A stretch of DNA of 64,000 nucleotides from Enterococcus rotai (GTDB lineage: Bacteria; Bacillota; Bacilli; Lactobacillales; Enterococcaceae), in the NCBI RefSeq assembly GCF_001465345.1, contig NZ_CP013655.1, forward strand, positions 3,066,425-3,130,424, given 5' to 3'. The notes under the pieces are model-generated. The model saw only the letters and a program-made list of their open reading frames with translations. It searched no databases and had not been told where the DNA came from. Position numbers and translations under genes: made by a program. Positions 16,654-25,850 of the stretch are shown here, piece by piece (the first letter of the stretch is position 1; every line of letters begins with the position of its first letter).

Positions 16654-17670
16654 TTATACGTTTATATTTCTAACCCAGCCAGCTGGAGCGTCTACATCTC
16701 CAAACTGAATGCCAGTCAACTCATCATAAAGTTTTTGTGTTACTGGACCGACTTCTGTTTCACTGTAAAATACATGAAAGTCATCATATGTTTGAATCCC
16801 TCCGATTGGCGAGATGACTGCAGCCGTTCCACAAGCACCAGCTTCTTTAAATTGATCTAAAGAATCAATATAAACATCTTCCTCTGCAGCTTCCATTCCA
16901 AGATTATGCTCCGCTAAATAAAGTAGCGAATACTTCGTAATACTTGGTAGTATTGAAGGGGATAACGGTGTAATGAAACGATCATCTTTAGTGATTCCAA
17001 AGAAATTAGCAGAACCGACTTCTTCGATTTTAGTATGTGTTTTGGGATCTAGGTAAATACAATCTGAGAAGTGTTTTTCCTTAGCTTCTTCGCCAGGCAT
17101 AAAACTAGCTGCGTAATTTCCACCAACTTTAATTGCTCCAGTTCCTTGAGGGGCAGCACGATCATAATCAGAAAAGATAAAGTTCGTTGGTGTTAAACCT
17201 CCTTTAAAATAAGCACCTACAGGCATACAGAAAACTGTAAATAGATACTCAGGAGCAGGTTTTACACCGATCCCTTCTCCAACACCGATCAAAAGCGGGC
17301 GAATATATAACGTAGCACCACTACCATATGGCGGAACAAATGCCTCGTTCGCTTTTACAACTTCTTCAATTGCGTGGATAAATTTAGCTTCTGGAACTTC
17401 AGCCATCAATAATCGCTTCGCACTACGATTCATTCGTTTAGAATTTTCGTCTACTCTAAATAAATTGATTGATCCATCTTTACAGCGATAAGCTTTTAGC
17501 CCTTCAAAACATTGCTGTCCGTAATGTAATGCTGCTGAACCTTCATGAATATGCAATGTATTATCTTCTGTTAACGTTCCTTCATCCCATTGGCCATTTT
17601 TCCAAGTTGAAATGTAGCGAAATGGTGTTTTTATATAATCAAAGCCTAAGTTATCCCAATCAATTGTCAT
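16654..17670 (-). CDS. ilvE: Branched-chain amino acid aminotransferase
   Basis: A 338-residue class IV PLP aminotransferase that interconverts Leu/Ile/Val and their 2-oxo acids. Recognisable are the IHYGQQCFEGLKAYR-like region, GAIKVGGNYAAS with the PLP Lys, and GTAAVISPIGG near the C-terminus. The length is normal for the bacterial type II group. The ATG at 17670 has AAGGAG seven bases ahead; the in-frame extension to 17763 has no site. It stands alone, away from an ilv-leu operon, which suggests amino acid breakdown or salvage. A CodY-like box lies at 17683-17697. Confidence 0.9.
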   Translation of the reverse strand: MTIDWDNLGFDYIKTPFRYISTWKNGQWDEGTLTEDNTLHIHEGSAALHYGQQCFEGLKAYRCKDGSINLFRVDENSKRMNRSAKRLLMAEVPEAKFIHAIEEVVKANEAFVPPYGSGATLYIRPLLIGVGEGIGVKPAPEYLFTVFCMPVGAYFKGGLTPTNFIFSDYDRAAPQGTGAIKVGGNYAASFMPGEEAKEKHFSDCIYLDPKTHTKIEEVGSANFFGITKDDRFITPLSPSILPSITKYSLLYLAEHNLGMEAAEEDVYIDSLDQFKEAGACGTAAVISPIGGIQTYDDFHVFYSETEVGPVTQKLYDELTGIQFGDVDAPAGWVRNINV

Positions 17671-17682
17671 ATGATCACTCCT

Positions 17683-17697
17683 TATTTTCAGAATATT
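17683..17697. promoter_or_regulatory. CodY-like box at the ilvE promoter
   Basis: TATTTTCAGAATATT matches 13 of 15 positions of the CodY motif AATTTTCWGAAAATT. It overlaps the -10 and the likely transcription start of ilvE. CodY control of branched-chain amino acid genes is well known in Firmicutes. Confidence 0.55.
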
Positions 17698-17724
17698 GTA
17701 ACACATTTCCAATGAATTTGTTAA
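17695..17724 (-). promoter_or_regulatory. Promoter of ilvE
   Basis: TTAACA (17724-17719), 18 bases, TACAAT (17700-17695) on the minus strand. Confidence 0.5.
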
Positions 17725-17740
17725 GCTTTTTACAGAAATA

Positions 17741-17770
17741 ATGACATCTTTTTTCAAATTCAAGTATAAT
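17741..17770 (+). promoter_or_regulatory. Promoter of the MscS-family gene
   Basis: ATGACA (17741-17746), 18 bases, TATAAT (17765-17770), about 40 bases before the putative TTG start. Confidence 0.55.
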
Positions 17771-17810
17771 GATAGAGTAATTATCGCTAAAAAAGAAAGT
17801 TGGGATTTCC

Positions 17811-18743
17811 TTGTTTAATATTGGCCAATCAGGATCCAATACAACGGTTGACAGTACCATGGATTCTGCTCTTGATATCAAAGCTGTCACTGAAAACAAA
17901 GTCAATGCACTGCAACGTTTTTGGAATGGAATCAATTGGGATCAAATTATTGCAACATTGATTGAAAAAGTGATTTACCTATTATTTCTTATTTTACTTT
18001 TTGCCCTGCTTAACCGGATAGGTAAAACACTTATAGATAAAACATATGGCAACTACAGTAAAAAACAATCTTTCAGTGAAAGTCGTTTGAAAACACTACA
18101 TACACTGATCAATAACGCTTTTCAATACACGCTCTTTTTCTTTTTCATTTACTCACTACTTACGGTGATCGGCGTTCCTGTCGGTTCACTTCTTGCAGGA
18201 GCTGGGATTGCTGGTGTGGCAATTGGTCTGGGAGCACAAGGCTTTATGAATGATATTATCACTGGTTTTTTTATCATTTTAGAACAACAAATGGATGTTG
18301 GCGACTATGTACGTTTAACTGCTCTTGGCATTGAGGGAACAGTTACTGCCGTTGGTCTTAGAACAACCCAGATGAAAGCATTAGATGGAACTGTTCATTT
18401 TATTCCTAACCGAAACATCACCACAATCAGTAACCTTTCTAGATCAAACATGCAAGTCCTGATTGATGTGCGTATCATGCCAGATGAAGGGTATGATCAA
18501 ATCACAGCGCTTATTGATCAAGTCAATCAAGAATTGAAAGAAAAATATGCTGAGATCATTCAAAATGGTCCAACGATTTTTGGAATGGTTGATTTAGGAA
18601 ATGGAAATTTTGCCGTTCGTACAACTATGTACGTTTTAAACGGAAAACAAGCACCGATCAGAGAAGAGTTTTTAGCACAGTATGTAAAAACACTATCTGA
18701 AGCAAACTTCACCATTCCAAATACACCGATTACATTAAAATAA
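17811..18743 (+). CDS. Small-conductance mechanosensitive channel (MscS family)
   Basis: About 310 residues. Membrane segments lie near 49-66 and 100-135, followed by the pore-lining TM3 (GSLLAGAGIAGVAIGLGAQG, about 125-145) and the cytoplasmic MscS beta domain with QMDVGDYVRL and IPNRNITTISNLSR. It should open under membrane tension and release solutes on hypo-osmotic shock. The start is uncertain: TTG at 17811 has only a weak GAAAG-like site, and the ATG at 17859 has none. Divergent from ilvE. Confidence 0.85.
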   Translation: MFNIGQSGSNTTVDSTMDSALDIKAVTENKVNALQRFWNGINWDQIIATLIEKVIYLLFLILLFALLNRIGKTLIDKTYGNYSKKQSFSESRLKTLHTLINNAFQYTLFFFFIYSLLTVIGVPVGSLLAGAGIAGVAIGLGAQGFMNDIITGFFIILEQQMDVGDYVRLTALGIEGTVTAVGLRTTQMKALDGTVHFIPNRNITTISNLSRSNMQVLIDVRIMPDEGYDQITALIDQVNQELKEKYAEIIQNGPTIFGMVDLGNGNFAVRTTMYVLNGKQAPIREEFLAQYVKTLSEANFTIPNTPITLK

Positions 18744-18744
18744 A

Positions 18745-18782
18745 GAAATGATCCTGGCTTTTTACAGTCAGGATCATCTTTC
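18745..18782. terminator. Bidirectional terminator between mscS and dapL
   Basis: ATGATCCTG pairs with CAGGATCAT with flanking A and T stretches. It separates two convergent genes. Confidence 0.75.
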
Positions 18783-19909
18783 TATTTATCCAAAAATTTC
18801 AAAAAATGACTGATATGTTCTACTGCAAATGGAATTGCTGCTTCTTTTGGTTCAAACTTAGCAGAATGCAGACCATAAGGACTATCAACTCCGAGCCAAA
18901 ACATTGTGCCAGGAACCTTGGATAATAAATACCCGAAGTCCTCACCCGTCATAGCCACTTCTGCCTCTTCAAATACAACATCAGGCTCTTGTTTCATAAA
19001 GGAGATAAATTTTTCTGTTGTTTGCGGATCATTAATTACAGGAACATACCCTTTTTGATCTAATGATACAACGACCTCGCAGTTAAATGACTTTGCAATT
19101 CCTTCGCCAATTTCTCTGATTCTGATTTGAGTCAATTGGTTCATCGCTTCTGTTAATGTCCGAATTGTGCCGGATATTGTTGCTTCACCTGCAATCACAT
19201 TAGTCGCTGAACCAGCATGAAAGGTACCAAACGTCACTACCGCTCCCTCAACTGGATCAACATTTCGGCTAACGATTGTTTGAGCTTGTTGAACTAGACT
19301 CATTCCAGCTACGATCATATCATTTGAAGCGTGAGGAAATGCAGCATGACCGCCTTTCCCCGTTAAAGTGATTTGAACTTCGCAAGTTGCTGCAAATAGT
19401 GTGCCGACCTTCGTTGTAATGTGCCCAACTGGTAACGCTGGATTTACATGCAGACCATAAAATTCATCTGGTAACCAAGCACCAAAAGCTCCCGCCTCAT
19501 ACATCAACATACCGCCCGCTTCATTTTCTTCTGCTGGCTGAAATAAAAATAAGTAATTATTTTCAGGTTGCTCAACTGTCATTTGTTCCAACAAGCCTAA
19601 ACCGATTGTCATATGAAAATCGTGTCCGCAAGCATGCATATATCCCTCATGCTTAGATTGGAAATCAGATGCTACCTCTTCAGTAATTGGCAAGCCATCA
19701 ATATCAGCACGCCAACCAAACGTTTTTTTGGGATTCTTGCCATGAACAAAAACCATGATTCCAGTTCGCCATGTTTTATACTCTATAAACTCTTTATCAA
19801 GCAACAGGATAATTTCTAATAAGTGTTTTTGTGTTTTTTCTTCTTCCAGACCAATTTCTGGTATTTGGTGAAGTTGTCTGCGAATCTCGATCAATTGTTC
19901 TTGAATCAC
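18782..19909 (-). CDS. dapL: N-acetyldiaminopimelate deacetylase (M20D amidohydrolase)
   Basis: A 375-residue M20D peptidase-family amidohydrolase. The metal-site motifs are HACGHDFHM (about 92-100), PAEENEAGG (about 125) and [11 protein letters not shown]. It is most like YkuR/DapL, which deacetylates N-acetyl-L,L-diaminopimelate in the acetylase branch of lysine/peptidoglycan synthesis. The partner dapH lies about 4.4 kb upstream, which supports this over other M20D acylases (hippurate or indole-acetyl hydrolases). The start is GTG at 19909 with AGAGG ten bases ahead. A weaker CodY-like box (12/15) lies at 19989-20003. Confidence 0.8.
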   Translation of the reverse strand: MIQEQLIEIRRQLHQIPEIGLEEEKTQKHLLEIILLLDKEFIEYKTWRTGIMVFVHGKNPKKTFGWRADIDGLPITEEVASDFQSKHEGYMHACGHDFHMTIGLGLLEQMTVEQPENNYLFLFQPAEENEAGGMLMYEAGAFGAWLPDEFYGLHVNPALPVGHITTKVGTLFAATCEVQITLTGKGGHAAFPHASNDMIVAGMSLVQQAQTIVSRNVDPVEGAVVTFGTFHAGSATNVIAGEATISGTIRTLTEAMNQLTQIRIREIGEGIAKSFNCEVVVSLDQKGYVPVINDPQTTEKFISFMKQEPDVVFEEAEVAMTGEDFGYLLSKVPGTMFWLGVDSPYGLHSAKFEPKEAAIPFAVEHISHFLKFLDK

Positions 19910-20027
19910 TGTTCATCTGCCTCTTTTCTATTTCTCTATATCTTATTGTTAAATAAAATAATTCTTCTGTCAATCCTTGACTAAGAGAAATTTTCTGACT
20001 TTTAGCAAATTTAACCTTATTCAGCTT

Positions 20028-20468
20028 TTATAAGTGCTCTAAATAGTGTTGAGCAAATTCACTGATTTTCTCTAAATCAATTCCTTTTAGCTTGTTTTCA
20101 GGGCTTACGGGAACCCATGAAGGCTTATAACCGCCGAACGATACAATTTCAATCGCCTGTGCCCGAATTGCTTCTGGAATACTTGCTGCAATCACCGCTT
20201 CTGTTGTTTTTGGTTTTGAATTACATAAATAACAAGCAATCGTTTTAGATAATAAGTCTGTTTGATTTTTTTTCAAAAAATCTCTGATCGGTTTATACAT
20301 TTTATCGTTTCGTACACCTGCCCCAATAATCACATGAGTAAATTCCTCTATATTTGGTTGGACTTGATCAATATCAATGATTGTTGTATTCTCTATTTCT
20401 TTCCCTAAACGTTGTGCACATTCTCTTGATGCACCAGACTTAGTTCCATAAATAATCACTGTTTTCAT
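20028..20468 (-). CDS. Flavodoxin-domain protein
   Basis: A 146-residue flavodoxin-fold protein with the FMN phosphate loop IYGTKSGASREC (about 6-17). It resembles HemG-like flavodoxin domains (VIIGAGVRNDKMYKPIRDFL; FGGYKPSW). A redox role is likely; the partner is unknown. The ATG at 20468 has GAGGGTG close upstream, while the GTG at 20477 is part of that site. Divergent from marR, sharing the 20557-20573 palindrome region. Confidence 0.8.
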   Translation of the reverse strand: MKTVIIYGTKSGASRECAQRLGKEIENTTIIDIDQVQPNIEEFTHVIIGAGVRNDKMYKPIRDFLKKNQTDLLSKTIACYLCNSKPKTTEAVIAASIPEAIRAQAIEIVSFGGYKPSWVPVSPENKLKGIDLEKISEFAQHYLEHL

Positions 20469-20514
20469 TTGATTCACCCTCGATTCCTGCTTTGCTTTAC
20501 AGTTAATAGGAAGC

Positions 20515-20543
20515 TTGTTATGATAGATTTAGCTAATTATATT
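20515..20543 (+). promoter_or_regulatory. Promoter of marR
   Basis: TTGTTA (20515-20520), 17 bases, TATATT (20538-20543). Transcription would start near 20550, just before the palindromic operator. Confidence 0.55.
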
Positions 20544-20556
20544 TCGATATAAAAGA

Positions 20557-20573
20557 ATCTCGTCGAACGAGAT
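20557..20573. promoter_or_regulatory. MarR-type operator palindrome
   Basis: ATCTCGT-CGA-ACGAGAT, a perfect 17-bp palindrome in the leader of marR and between the divergent marR and flavodoxin genes. Its position predicts autorepression. Confidence 0.65.
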
Positions 20574-20601
20574 AAATTAAGCATAAAGGGAGGAAGCTTA
20601 T

Positions 20602-21066
20602 TTGTCAAACAATCAAAACCCGCAGACTAACCAAACAACTGATCAACTCACCACTTTATTACGAGGATTTGGCTCACGTTCTATTTTACATCAACAAGCA
20701 ATCGTACAATCTTTAGGAATTCCAGCCAATGATTATATCTCAATCGACCTATTGAACGAGCTAGGCCCACTTACAGCAGGAGAATTAGCCGATAAAACTG
20801 GTTTATCTACTGGAACCATTACTGCTTTGATCGACCGATTAGAAAAAATCGGCTATGCTCGACGAGAAAAAGATCCAAATGACCGAAGGCGTGTGATTAT
20901 TGTACCGACATATGACGACAGAGAAGAAATAAAAAGTGCCTATCAACCATTAGATATTGCTATGCGACATTTAGCACAAGAGTATTCTGAATCAGAACTA
21001 GAACTGATCAATCATTTTTTAGCAAAAGCTGTTTCCGTGCTCGATGATCAATTACAGAAACAATAA
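20602..21066 (+). CDS. MarR-family transcription regulator
   Basis: A 154-residue winged-helix regulator. The MarR core is clear: LTAGELADKTGLSTGTITALIDRLEKIGYARREKDPNDRRRVIIV from about residue 51, with the DRR wing. N-terminal polar residues precede it. The start is TTG at 20602 with AGGGAGGAAG upstream. It probably represses itself through the 20557-20573 palindrome; the divergent flavodoxin gene and the convergent ABC exporter are candidate targets. The ligand is unknown. Confidence 0.85.
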   Translation: MSNNQNPQTNQTTDQLTTLLRGFGSRSILHQQAIVQSLGIPANDYISIDLLNELGPLTAGELADKTGLSTGTITALIDRLEKIGYARREKDPNDRRRVIIVPTYDDREEIKSAYQPLDIAMRHLAQEYSESELELINHFLAKAVSVLDDQLQKQ

Positions 21067-21083
21067 GAACATGTGACATTACT

Positions 21084-21122
21084 AAAAAAGCCAACTAAAA
21101 TTTCATTTAGTCGGCTTTTTTT
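21084..21122. terminator. Bidirectional terminator between marR and the ABC permease
   Basis: AAAAAGCCaACTAAA pairs with TTTAGTcGGCTTTTT, with runs of A and T outside. Confidence 0.85.
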
Positions 21123-21124
21123 GA

Positions 21125-22330
21125 TTATTTCATAATATCAATCAAGTCTTTCTTAGATGCGGCAGATGCTGGCATATAACTAAAGATAACACCGATCAGA
21201 ACCGAAATCCCTACAGCTAATCCTATTGTAAATAAATCCGGACGTACTGCGAATGGTAGAAAGATCGAGGAAACAACGCCTAAGATCATTCCTAGTAAAT
21301 AACCGATCATCCCACCAAGGAGTGTCAACGTTAGCCCTTCAGCTAAAAATTGTTTTCGGATATCTTTTTCTGTAGCACCCAAAGCTCGGCGAATACCGAT
21401 TTCTTTCGTACGTTCTGAAACAGAAATGTACATCATATTCATAACCCCCACCCCGGCAATAAACAACGAAATACCCGCGACAGCAGAAATGAAAAGTGTT
21501 AGATTATCCAAAATGCTCCCCATCTGATCAATATCTGATTTGGGATTATACACTTCATACTCCCCAATATTTCTCATGCTCCCATTGAAGTTGAGCTGTT
21601 TTAAGGCCTCTGAGGTTACTTGGGCTTTATCTTCACCTGCATCAATTTCCAAATCCAAAATTGATTGACTGTCTGGTTTATTAAAGTAGTGATCATAGGT
21701 TTTAATCGGAAAGTACGCTAACGGAGCTTGATTTTCCATGGACAAAGTGCCACTTTCACTCGCTTTGATACCTACGACTGTGAATAATTCATTCATGACT
21801 TCAAAGCCTTTACCAATCGCTTTTTCTGGCTCACCATACAGTTTCTGAGCCAGCACTTCATCAACGACCACAACTTTATTCAACGTTTCATTATCTTTAG
21901 GTTCTATTTGACGACCACTTAACAATGGAGCCGATGTTTGCTCAACCCGTTCTACTTTTTTTGTCAGTTTTTTACCTCGAACATTGAGTTCTATTTGACG
22001 TTCAGTCAATATAATTTTAGGTTTATAAAAAGCTACTTTTTTGATTCCTTTGACGTTTTTAATTAAATCTAAATCACTCTTTTTAAAGACTTCGCCTTCT
22101 TTAAATGCATTGGCGACATCATAATAGTTAAACGTAATATTACTAACATTTTCATTTGTATTGGTCATGGACATTTTGTCGATCATATCTCGTTTAAAAC
22201 CATTACCTATGGATACGATCGTGATCACTGAGGCAATCCCGATAATAATCCCGAACATTGTTAAAAAGCTGCGTTTTTTATTTTTTAAAATTGATTTTAA
22301 GGCTGTCTTCCAAATGACGTAGTTTTTCAT
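21125..22330 (-). CDS. MacB-like ABC transporter permease (FtsX domain)
   Basis: A 401-residue permease. One TM helix near 17-40 (FGIIIGIASVITIVSIGNGF) is followed by a large extracytoplasmic MacB_PCD domain and an FtsX domain with three TM helices (about 275-395), including RTKEIGIRRALGATEKDI. It should work with the ATPase and HlyD-like adaptor encoded upstream as a three-part exporter of peptides, drugs or lipoproteins. Its ATG overlaps the ATPase stop by four bases. Confidence 0.85.
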   Translation of the reverse strand: MKNYVIWKTALKSILKNKKRSFLTMFGIIIGIASVITIVSIGNGFKRDMIDKMSMTNTNENVSNITFNYYDVANAFKEGEVFKKSDLDLIKNVKGIKKVAFYKPKIILTERQIELNVRGKKLTKKVERVEQTSAPLLSGRQIEPKDNETLNKVVVVDEVLAQKLYGEPEKAIGKGFEVMNELFTVVGIKASESGTLSMENQAPLAYFPIKTYDHYFNKPDSQSILDLEIDAGEDKAQVTSEALKQLNFNGSMRNIGEYEVYNPKSDIDQMGSILDNLTLFISAVAGISLFIAGVGVMNMMYISVSERTKEIGIRRALGATEKDIRKQFLAEGLTLTLLGGMIGYLLGMILGVVSSIFLPFAVRPDLFTIGLAVGISVLIGVIFSYMPASAASKKDLIDIMK

Positions 22331-23007
22331 TTGATCAGCTCCTCTTCAACAATTGCCCCATCTTTGACCCGAATCAACCGATCACAGTAAGAGACCATCT
22401 CAGGATTGTGTGTTACCAAAATAATGGTTACACCTTCTTGCTTATTCAAATCCTGAAATAACTGCATGATATCTTCCGAGGTTTTTGAATCTAGGGCCCC
22501 TGTAGGCTCATCTGCGATAATAAATCTTGGAGAGTTCACAATAGACCTTGCTATGGCTACCCGCTGCTGCTGACCACCTGAAAGTTGTTTTGGGTATTTA
22601 TTTCCTTTATCAGCTAAACCAACCTTCGCTAACACTTCTTGGACTCGCTTTTTTGTATCTGTATAAGCTGAACCATTATACAGTAGCGGTAACTCAACAT
22701 TCTCAAAAACGGTGTTATTTTCGATCAAACTAAAGTTTTGAAAAACAAATCCTACTGATTGATTACGTATTGCAGAAAGTTCTTTATCAGAGAAATCTGT
22801 GATCTCTTTGCCTTCAAACAAATAGGTCCCTTCAAATTTTTTATCAATAAAACCGATCAGATTGATCAATGTTGATTTACCTGAACCAGACGGTCCCATA
22901 ACTGCGACAAACTCTTTTTCTTTAATTTCAAAGTTGATATTTTTTAAAACATGTAACTTTTCTTCTTCTAAAGCATAATACTTGTTGATTTGTTCAAGTT
23001 TAATCAT
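22327..23007 (-). CDS. ABC transporter ATP-binding protein (MacB/LolD type)
   Basis: A 226-residue ATPase. Walker A GPSGSGKST (about 38-46), signature LSGGQQQRVAIARS and Walker B FIIADEPTGALDS are intact. The DEPTGALD form is typical of the MacB/LolD/FtsE group, matching the FtsX-type permease next to it. The ATG at 23007 overlaps the adaptor stop (ATGATTAA) and has AGGTGG upstream, so translation is coupled. Confidence 0.88.
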   Translation of the reverse strand: MIKLEQINKYYALEEEKLHVLKNINFEIKEKEFVAVMGPSGSGKSTLINLIGFIDKKFEGTYLFEGKEITDFSDKELSAIRNQSVGFVFQNFSLIENNTVFENVELPLLYNGSAYTDTKKRVQEVLAKVGLADKGNKYPKQLSGGQQQRVAIARSIVNSPRFIIADEPTGALDSKTSEDIMQLFQDLNKQEGVTIILVTHNPEMVSYCDRLIRVKDGAIVEEELIK

Positions 23008-24151
23008 TTTCAACCACCTGCACTTCTGTATTATCTTTTAACACGTCGTCTGGGTTTCCAATGATTTTAGTGCCTTTTGTCACACCTGATTCTACATTTT
23101 TAACGCCATTCATCTCAACCACTTTGACATCCGTCTTCACTGCACGACCGTTTTTATAGATGAATACAAAAGTTTTGTCTTCTTTCGTAACAATTGATTT
23201 TTCAGGTAAAACTAGTTGAGGTTGCGGCAACGATACTTGAACAGATGAACCGTATGCCCATGGAAAGTCTCCCTCCACAATAAATTCATAGGTAGGGATC
23301 TCTGAATCAGCTCCATTTTTTGTTTTAGGCAATTGATTGATCGAACTGATTTTCCCTTGAGCGGTTTGGTTTGAACCAACGGATGTTACGCTGACTTCTT
23401 GCCCAGTTTTTAGTTTTGCTAAATCATATTCTGTCACAATCCCCTTTGTTTGTTTGGTCTTACTTAGTACTTGAACCAAAGGCTGCTCTAATGATTTTTT
23501 ACCTGCTTCATTGACCATCGCGACACCATCAATTGTCGCTTTAACAGTTGACGTAACTTTTCCTTGTTCTGATTCTAAAGCGGCTGCTTCATCATTTACT
23601 TCCGTATTAGCTAAATCTAGTGCTTGTTGTGCTTGAATTACTTCATTATTTATACTAGTCACTTCTGTTTTTTGTTGTTCAACCTTGCTTTTAAGTTCTT
23701 CTTTTTTTTCTGGGTCTACTTCTCTATCAAATTCAGCTTTACTTTGATTTAAACTTGCTTGTGCTTCATTATAGCGAGTTTGCGCACGACTTAGATTCTG
23801 TGATGCTTGTTGAGCTGATAAACTACTTTTATTGACTGTTCTTTGTTGTTGGTCTGCTCTAGTTTGCGCTTCTCCATTTAAATAATTAAGTAAAACATCG
23901 CCATTTTTCACTTCTTGTTCATGTTTTACTGGAATGTCTGCAATTGTTCCTAATGTTTGGTCATAGAAAATATCCTCTGTTTGTGCTGCTTTCACTTCAC
24001 CCTTTAAAAGTAATGGATCCAACTGATTTAACGTAAAAACATTGTAGCTAGGCTCCGTTTTTTTAGGGGAGGAAAAAAATAGAAAATAGCTTCCTACACA
24101 TATTCCAACTAAAATACCACCAATAACTAATTTAAATTTTTTGCTTTTCAT
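23000..24151 (-). CDS. HlyD/MacA-like membrane-fusion adaptor of ABC exporter
   Basis: A 383-residue protein with one N-terminal TM anchor (about 5-27). A lipoyl-like half motif (ADIPVKHEQEVKNGDVLLNY) lies near 72-91, a long coiled coil rich in Gln/Ala/Glu near 95-190, the second half motif near 205 and a beta-barrel after that. It links the permease to the cell wall side. It is first in the three-gene operon. A degraded promoter region with TA-rich DNA lies at 24152-24275; no clear operator is seen there. Confidence 0.83.
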   Translation of the reverse strand: MKSKKFKLVIGGILVGICVGSYFLFFSSPKKTEPSYNVFTLNQLDPLLLKGEVKAAQTEDIFYDQTLGTIADIPVKHEQEVKNGDVLLNYLNGEAQTRADQQQRTVNKSSLSAQQASQNLSRAQTRYNEAQASLNQSKAEFDREVDPEKKEELKSKVEQQKTEVTSINNEVIQAQQALDLANTEVNDEAAALESEQGKVTSTVKATIDGVAMVNEAGKKSLEQPLVQVLSKTKQTKGIVTEYDLAKLKTGQEVSVTSVGSNQTAQGKISSINQLPKTKNGADSEIPTYEFIVEGDFPWAYGSSVQVSLPQPQLVLPEKSIVTKEDKTFVFIYKNGRAVKTDVKVVEMNGVKNVESGVTKGTKIIGNPDDVLKDNTEVQVVEND

Positions 24152-24275
24152 AATACTTGTTCCCCCTACTTAATCTTATATAATCGATTATAGCTGGAAA
24201 CAAGCGGATAGAAAATTGAATAGTCATGTATTTGGCTTACACATTTGCAAGTTCAATATAACAACTCAACTTTAA

Positions 24276-24323
24276 ACAAAAAAAGAGTGAGCCCAAACTA
24301 TTACTAGCTATGACTCACTCTTT
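24276..24323 (-). terminator. Terminator of dapH
   Basis: On the minus strand AAAGAGTGAG and CTCACTCTTT form the stem, followed by a run of seven T. It lies ten bases past the dapH stop. Confidence 0.8.
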
Positions 24324-24332
24324 ATATCGCTA

Positions 24333-25034
24333 TTATAATTTACGTAATTCTTCCATCATATTCGTTTTACTTTTTGTTTTTGCATCGATATCTTTGATCT
24401 TTTTAGCAGGAACACCAGCAACAACAGTGTATGGTGCTACATCATTCACAACGATCGCCCCTGCAGCAACAACTGCACCTTCACCTACTCGAATGCCTTC
24501 CAAGATAACCGCATTTGCGCCGATCAAGACATTATCTTCGATTACAACCGGCTCTGCACTTGGTGGTTCGATAACACCCGCTAGCACAGTTCCTGCACCG
24601 ATATGACAATTTTTGCCAACTGTTGCACGTCCACCTAAAATGGCGCCCATATCGATCATTGTCCCAGCGCCAATCACAGCACCGATATTGATTACTGCCC
24701 CCATCATGATTACCGCATTATCGCCAATCTCAACTTGATCTCTAATTGTTGCACCTGGTTCAATACGGGCATTGACTTCTTTGATATCCAACATTGGAAT
24801 CGCAGAATTTCTTGAATCATTCTCGATGACATAATCAAGAATGTATTCTTGATTATCCTCTAAAAACTTTTTGATGATGTTCCATTCGCCAAATAAAGTT
24901 CCCGTTTTACAATTAGTAAAAGCTTGTATTTCGTCTGGAAAAGAGACTTCCTTCAATTTACCTTTTAAAGTAACTTTAACTGGTGTTTTTTTCTCAGCAT
25001 TCCCGATATAGTTAATAATTTCATATGCGTCCAT
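24333..25034 (-). CDS. dapH: Tetrahydrodipicolinate N-acetyltransferase
   Basis: A 233-residue left-handed beta-helix acetyltransferase. The N-terminal DapH domain (about 1-85) precedes hexapeptide repeats ([57 protein letters not shown]). It acetylates 2,3,4,5-tetrahydrodipicolinate in the acetyl branch of diaminopimelate/lysine synthesis; dapL nearby would deacetylate the later intermediate. The ATG at 25034 has GAAGGGAG seven bases ahead; a TTG one codon earlier is less well placed. Confidence 0.92.
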   Translation of the reverse strand: MDAYEIINYIGNAEKKTPVKVTLKGKLKEVSFPDEIQAFTNCKTGTLFGEWNIIKKFLEDNQEYILDYVIENDSRNSAIPMLDIKEVNARIEPGATIRDQVEIGDNAVIMMGAVINIGAVIGAGTMIDMGAILGGRATVGKNCHIGAGTVLAGVIEPPSAEPVVIEDNVLIGANAVILEGIRVGEGAVVAAGAIVVNDVAPYTVVAGVPAKKIKDIDAKTKSKTNMMEELRKL

Positions 25035-25136
25035 CAAATAACTCCCTTCAAATTACGTAGCTAATTCAGTATTAAAAATACTCTGCTACATTTAGATGTT
25101 TAGCTTATCAGAAAACTGAAAAAAAGTGAACAAAAA

Positions 25137-25634
25137 TTAAATCACTTTCATTTCTCTAGACTCTTCATCTGATTTTGGTAAAATGATGTTTTTACGTTCT
25201 AACTCGTGAGCCATATGATTGATTGCTTTTAACAATTCTTTGCGTGTAATGATCCCTTTGAAACATTGATTGTTATCAACAACTGGAAGAAAAGCCGCAT
25301 CTACTAATAAGTGAAGGACATCTTCTAGCTCCCATTGTTCACCGATCACTGGTACATTAACTTCCATGACATCTGCTACAGTAAAATCTTTTAATTTATC
25401 AAAATCAACAGATGTAATATCAAACATTTTATCCACTACATCAGATAAACTGATCAACCCTACAAAGCGATCACCTTTATCCAATACAGGGATTTTTGAA
25501 TACTTTACTTGAGATAAAACTAATAACGCATGACTCAACGGATTTAAACACATCACATTTGCGACATTTTCCGCAGGGATCAAAAAAGTTTCTTGTTTTT
25601 CTAATAGTAATTCTTTTACAGCAGTTCCAATCAT
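25137..25634 (-). CDS. cbpB: CBS-pair protein, CbpB (c-di-AMP-binding) family
   Basis: A 165-residue protein made of two CBS motifs (about 15-75 and 80-145), with IPAENVANVMCLNPLSHALLVL and KYSKIPVLDKGDRFVGLISLSDV. It resembles YkuL/CbpB, which in Listeria and Bacillus binds c-di-AMP and, when unbound, stimulates Rel. This role is inferred from the family. The ATG at 25634 is eight bases after GGAGG; the ATG at 25649 overlaps that site. Its place next to dapH parallels the yku region of Bacillus. Confidence 0.75.
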   Translation of the reverse strand: MIGTAVKELLLEKQETFLIPAENVANVMCLNPLSHALLVLSQVKYSKIPVLDKGDRFVGLISLSDVVDKMFDITSVDFDKLKDFTVADVMEVNVPVIGEQWELEDVLHLLVDAAFLPVVDNNQCFKGIITRKELLKAINHMAHELERKNIILPKSDEESREMKVI

Positions 25635-25796
25635 TTGGAGTGCCTCCATTTCATTTTCTTTGCCACAACTATCATTGTACAGAAAACGGATGCAAATGTC
25701 TTGAAATTCAAACTTTTTTCATAACTCTTAAAAAAAATTAACATTTGACCTTAGTTTCTTCATACTTGATTTTTGGCGAAACTAAATAAAGTGTTT

Positions 25797-25850
25797 GGGA
25801 CGAAAGTCGTTTCTCTTTTTTATTAAATACGATAATCTCGAATAAACGGT
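25797..25850. repeat. Degenerate copy of a GTTGGGACA-type intergenic element
   Basis: The segment starting GTTTGGGACGAAAGTCGTTTCTC resembles the start of the element at 60151 (GGTTGGGACAGAAGTATTTAAT), which is also placed after a minus-strand gene. It lies next to the 25850-25913 hairpin. Elements of this look recur in enterococcal intergenic regions; relation by descent is an inference. Confidence 0.35.
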
